Shown here: positions 42,647-44,174 of the stretch, one piece after another
Numbering within the stretch: position 1 is the stretch's first letter
Layout of the letters: the number at the start of each line of letters is the position of its first letter
Origin: Nitrospirae bacterium CG2_30_70_394
GTDB taxonomy: Bacteria; CG2-30-53-67; CG2-30-70-394
Length of the DNA stretch: 44,174 bases
Assembly (NCBI GenBank): GCA_001873295.1
Contig: MNYW01000150.1
Coordinates: 1-44,174 of the forward strand
Direction: 5' to 3'
Translations under genes and position numbers: made by a program
Notes under the pieces: generated by a model
Told to the model about the DNA's origin: nothing
The model's database searches: none
The model's input: the letters and a program-made list of their open reading frames with translations, nothing else

Positions 42647-44074
42647 ATGCGCTACCCAGTCCTGACCACCGTCGCGGCGTTCGCCGTCGCCGTGGGCGGT
42701 GCGCTGCCCGTCACCGGCGCGCCCATTTTTTACAACCAGCTCTCCGCGGAGAGCCAAAAGTGCGTCGAGTGCCACCAGGAGTCGACCCCGGTCCTTGACC
42801 AGCAGTGGGGCGAGAGCCGCCACCACCGCGGCAACGTCGGCTGCTACGAGTGCCACGGGGTCAACACCGACGCCACCAACGCCCTCGACCACAACGGCTT
42901 CAAGATCCACGTGATCGTCACCCCGAAGGATTGCTCCCGTTGCCACGAGCGCCCATACGCGGAGATGGAGAACAGCCACCACGCGAAGGCGGGCGAGATC
43001 CTCGGCTCGTTGGATAACGTGCTGGCCAACGTGGTGGAGGGGAACAAGAAGTTCTATGGCAAGTCGGCACTGGCGGTGAACGGCTGCCTCCAGTGTCACG
43101 GCTCGGAGGTGAGGCTGAAGGACGGTGAGCCCACCGTGGATACATGGCCCAATGACGGCATCGGCCGGCTAAACGTGGATGGTTCCCGTGGCTCCTGCAG
43201 CTCGTGTCACATGCGCCACACCTTCTCCGTGGCCCAGGCGCGCCAGCCGGAGACGTGCGGCCGTTGCCACCTGGGGCCCGACCATCCGCAGAAGGAGATC
43301 TACGAGACGAGTCGGCACGGCATCCTCTATGCCGCCAACAAGGACAAGATGAACATGGACAGCTCCAAGTGGGTGGTGGGGGTCGACTACTGGGCCGCAC
43401 CCACCTGCGCCACCTGCCACATGAGCGCCACCAAAGAGCTGCCCTCGACTCATGACGTCGGGGCGCGGATCTCGTGGAACAACCGGCCGTCGGTCTCGGT
43501 CCGCCCCGAGGTCACCGACGCCAAGCTCGGACTGACCGACAAGCCGGACTGGAAGCAGCGGCGGGCGGCGATGAAGGACGTCTGCCAGGCGTGCCACAAC
43601 GAGAAGTACGTGAGCAACTTCTACGAGCAGTACGACGGCCTGATCCAGCTCTACAACGAGAAGTTCGGCGAGCCGGGTGAAAAGCTCTACGGGCTCCTGA
43701 AGGATGGCGGCCTGATCACCGCCCAGCCGTTCGACGAGAAGATCGACTGGGACTGGTTCCTCATCTGGCACCACCAGGGCCGCCAGGCGCGCCACGGGGC
43801 GTCGATGATGCAGCCCGACTACACCCACTGGCACGGCCTCTTCGAGGTGGCGGAGGTCTTCTACTCCGAGTACATCCCCGAGGCGCGTGAGCTTGTGGCG
43901 GCGGGGCTCAAGGCGGGTGGCACCAAGGCGCAGGCGGCGGGGAAGGTCAACGCCTACCTCGAAGAGCTGCTCAATAGCGACAACCACCGCTGGTACATTG
44001 GCAAGCTCAGTGCCGAGGAGAAGGCTGCGGACGCCAAGGAGCGTGAGGCGTTCAAGGCGCGGTACGCCAAGTAG
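42647..44074 (+). CDS. hao: Octaheme c-type cytochrome of the hydroxylamine oxidoreductase family
   Basis: 475-aa periplasmic multiheme protein with a signal peptide (TTVAAFAVAVGGALPVTGA). Eight CxxCH heme sites are at about residues 39, 66, 96, 147, 184, 204, 254 and 313. The spacing and blocks such as CSSCHMRHTFSVAQARQPE, CGRCHLGPDHPQKEIYETSR and MMQPDYTHWHGLFEVAE place it in the HAO/octaheme reductase family. Members either oxidise hydroxylamine or hydrazine or, without the tyrosine cross-link to the catalytic heme, reduce nitrite or hydroxylamine. A tyrosine occurs at Y392 in DYTHWHG, and the true cross-link position must be checked by alignment. AGGAGG precedes ATG 42647. A quinol-linked partner cytochrome, often next to hao, could lie beyond the window. 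Confidence 0.9.
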   Translation: MRYPVLTTVAAFAVAVGGALPVTGAPIFYNQLSAESQKCVECHQESTPVLDQQWGESRHHRGNVGCYECHGVNTDATNALDHNGFKIHVIVTPKDCSRCHERPYAEMENSHHAKAGEILGSLDNVLANVVEGNKKFYGKSALAVNGCLQCHGSEVRLKDGEPTVDTWPNDGIGRLNVDGSRGSCSSCHMRHTFSVAQARQPETCGRCHLGPDHPQKEIYETSRHGILYAANKDKMNMDSSKWVVGVDYWAAPTCATCHMSATKELPSTHDVGARISWNNRPSVSVRPEVTDAKLGLTDKPDWKQRRAAMKDVCQACHNEKYVSNFYEQYDGLIQLYNEKFGEPGEKLYGLLKDGGLITAQPFDEKIDWDWFLIWHHQGRQARHGASMMQPDYTHWHGLFEVAEVFYSEYIPEARELVAAGLKAGGTKAQAAGKVNAYLEELLNSDNHRWYIGKLSAEEKAADAKEREAFKARYAK

Positions 44075-44089
44075 GCGGCGGTGGACGGC

Positions 44090-44113
44090 GGGTGGGGTCC
44101 CGCGACCCCACCC
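44090..44113 (+). terminator. Hairpin after the cytochrome gene
   Basis: A perfect 10-bp stem GGGTGGGGTC (44090-44099) with 44104-44113 and a CCGC loop, 15 nt after the stop. No T-run follows. Confidence 0.6.
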
Positions 44114-44127
44114 CGTGGTACATGGCG

Positions 44128-44160
44128 CCGCGCGGGAGGGTGGTGTGTGCTCCCGCGCGG
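44128..44160 (+). terminator. Second hairpin after the cytochrome gene
   Basis: A perfect 11-bp stem CCGCGCGGGAG (44128-44138) with 44150-44160 and an 11-nt loop. It is tandem with the first hairpin, near the window edge. Confidence 0.5.
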
Positions 44161-44174
44161 CAGGGCGGCCGGCG

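Overview
The window is very GC-rich DNA (by eye around 70%) from a flagellated Gram-negative bacterium. lpxA and two lipoproteins point to an outer membrane with lipid A. The adjacent order glyQ-glyS-ppdK, a two-CW domain protein, an octaheme hydroxylamine-oxidoreductase-family cytochrome and a PrsT-type TPR lipoprotein fit a deltaproteobacterial (Desulfobacterota-like) or other deep proteobacterial lineage. This placement is inference from gene content; no rRNA gene is present to settle it. No CRISPR array, insertion sequence, phage module or tRNA gene was seen.

Layout. 1-609: gene-poor, with a 21-nt tandem repeat. 610-6347: glyQ, glyS, ppdK (translation and PEP/pyruvate metabolism). 6618-8856 (minus): lpxA, an EamA transporter and a small Lys-rich protein. 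9043-11250: an NtrY-type sensor kinase with no NtrX partner. 11490-16005 (minus): miaB-vanZ-glnD joined by 4-nt start/stop overlaps. 16273-17247: a polyprenyl diphosphate synthase. 17650-26503 (minus): a long same-strand run. Read in the direction of transcription it is flagellin, flaG, fliD, fliS, a FlgN/FliT-like chaperone, a second fliS-like gene, a HisKA-only mini protein, a receiver-only response regulator, a PilZ protein, and a UDP-GlcNAc epimerase/dehydrogenase pair. 26883-27197: flgM, divergent from flagellin, with a near-perfect sigma-28 promoter. 27465-30545 (minus): tpiA, mrp/apbC, a zinc-ribbon protein and a cysteine-free Rrf2 regulator. 30736-34037 (minus): an overlapping three-gene operon of histidine kinase, lipoprotein and sigma-54 activator with the same order as E. 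coli glrK-qseG-glrR. 34339-40851 (plus): PrsT-like TPR lipoprotein, DHH phosphoesterase, TPR-containing lytic transglycosylase. 41017-44074: a two-CW protein, a secreted hypothetical protein and the octaheme cytochrome.

How the genes fit together. The 17.6-27.2 kb region is a late flagellar (filament) cluster. FliC, FlaG, FliD and their chaperones are made under sigma-28 control, and FlgM supplies the usual secretion-coupled feedback. A PilZ protein and a minimal phosphorelay-like pair follow, and a UDP-GalNAcA-type sugar pathway (for surface glycan or possibly flagellin modification) closes the run. GlnD, the NtrY-like kinase and the GlrR-like activator indicate PII and sigma-54 regulation.

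The most unusual structure is a family of at least five imperfect inverted-repeat elements of about 80-155 nt. They lie only in the intergenic gaps between 26.6 and 41 kb and look like non-autonomous (MITE/REP-like) repeats or a repeated regulatory RNA structure. Other points worth a second look are the HisKA-only protein, the 11-1-11 dyad over the promoter of the cysteine-free Rrf2 gene, the AT-rich dyad upstream of the two-CW gene, and the octaheme cytochrome.
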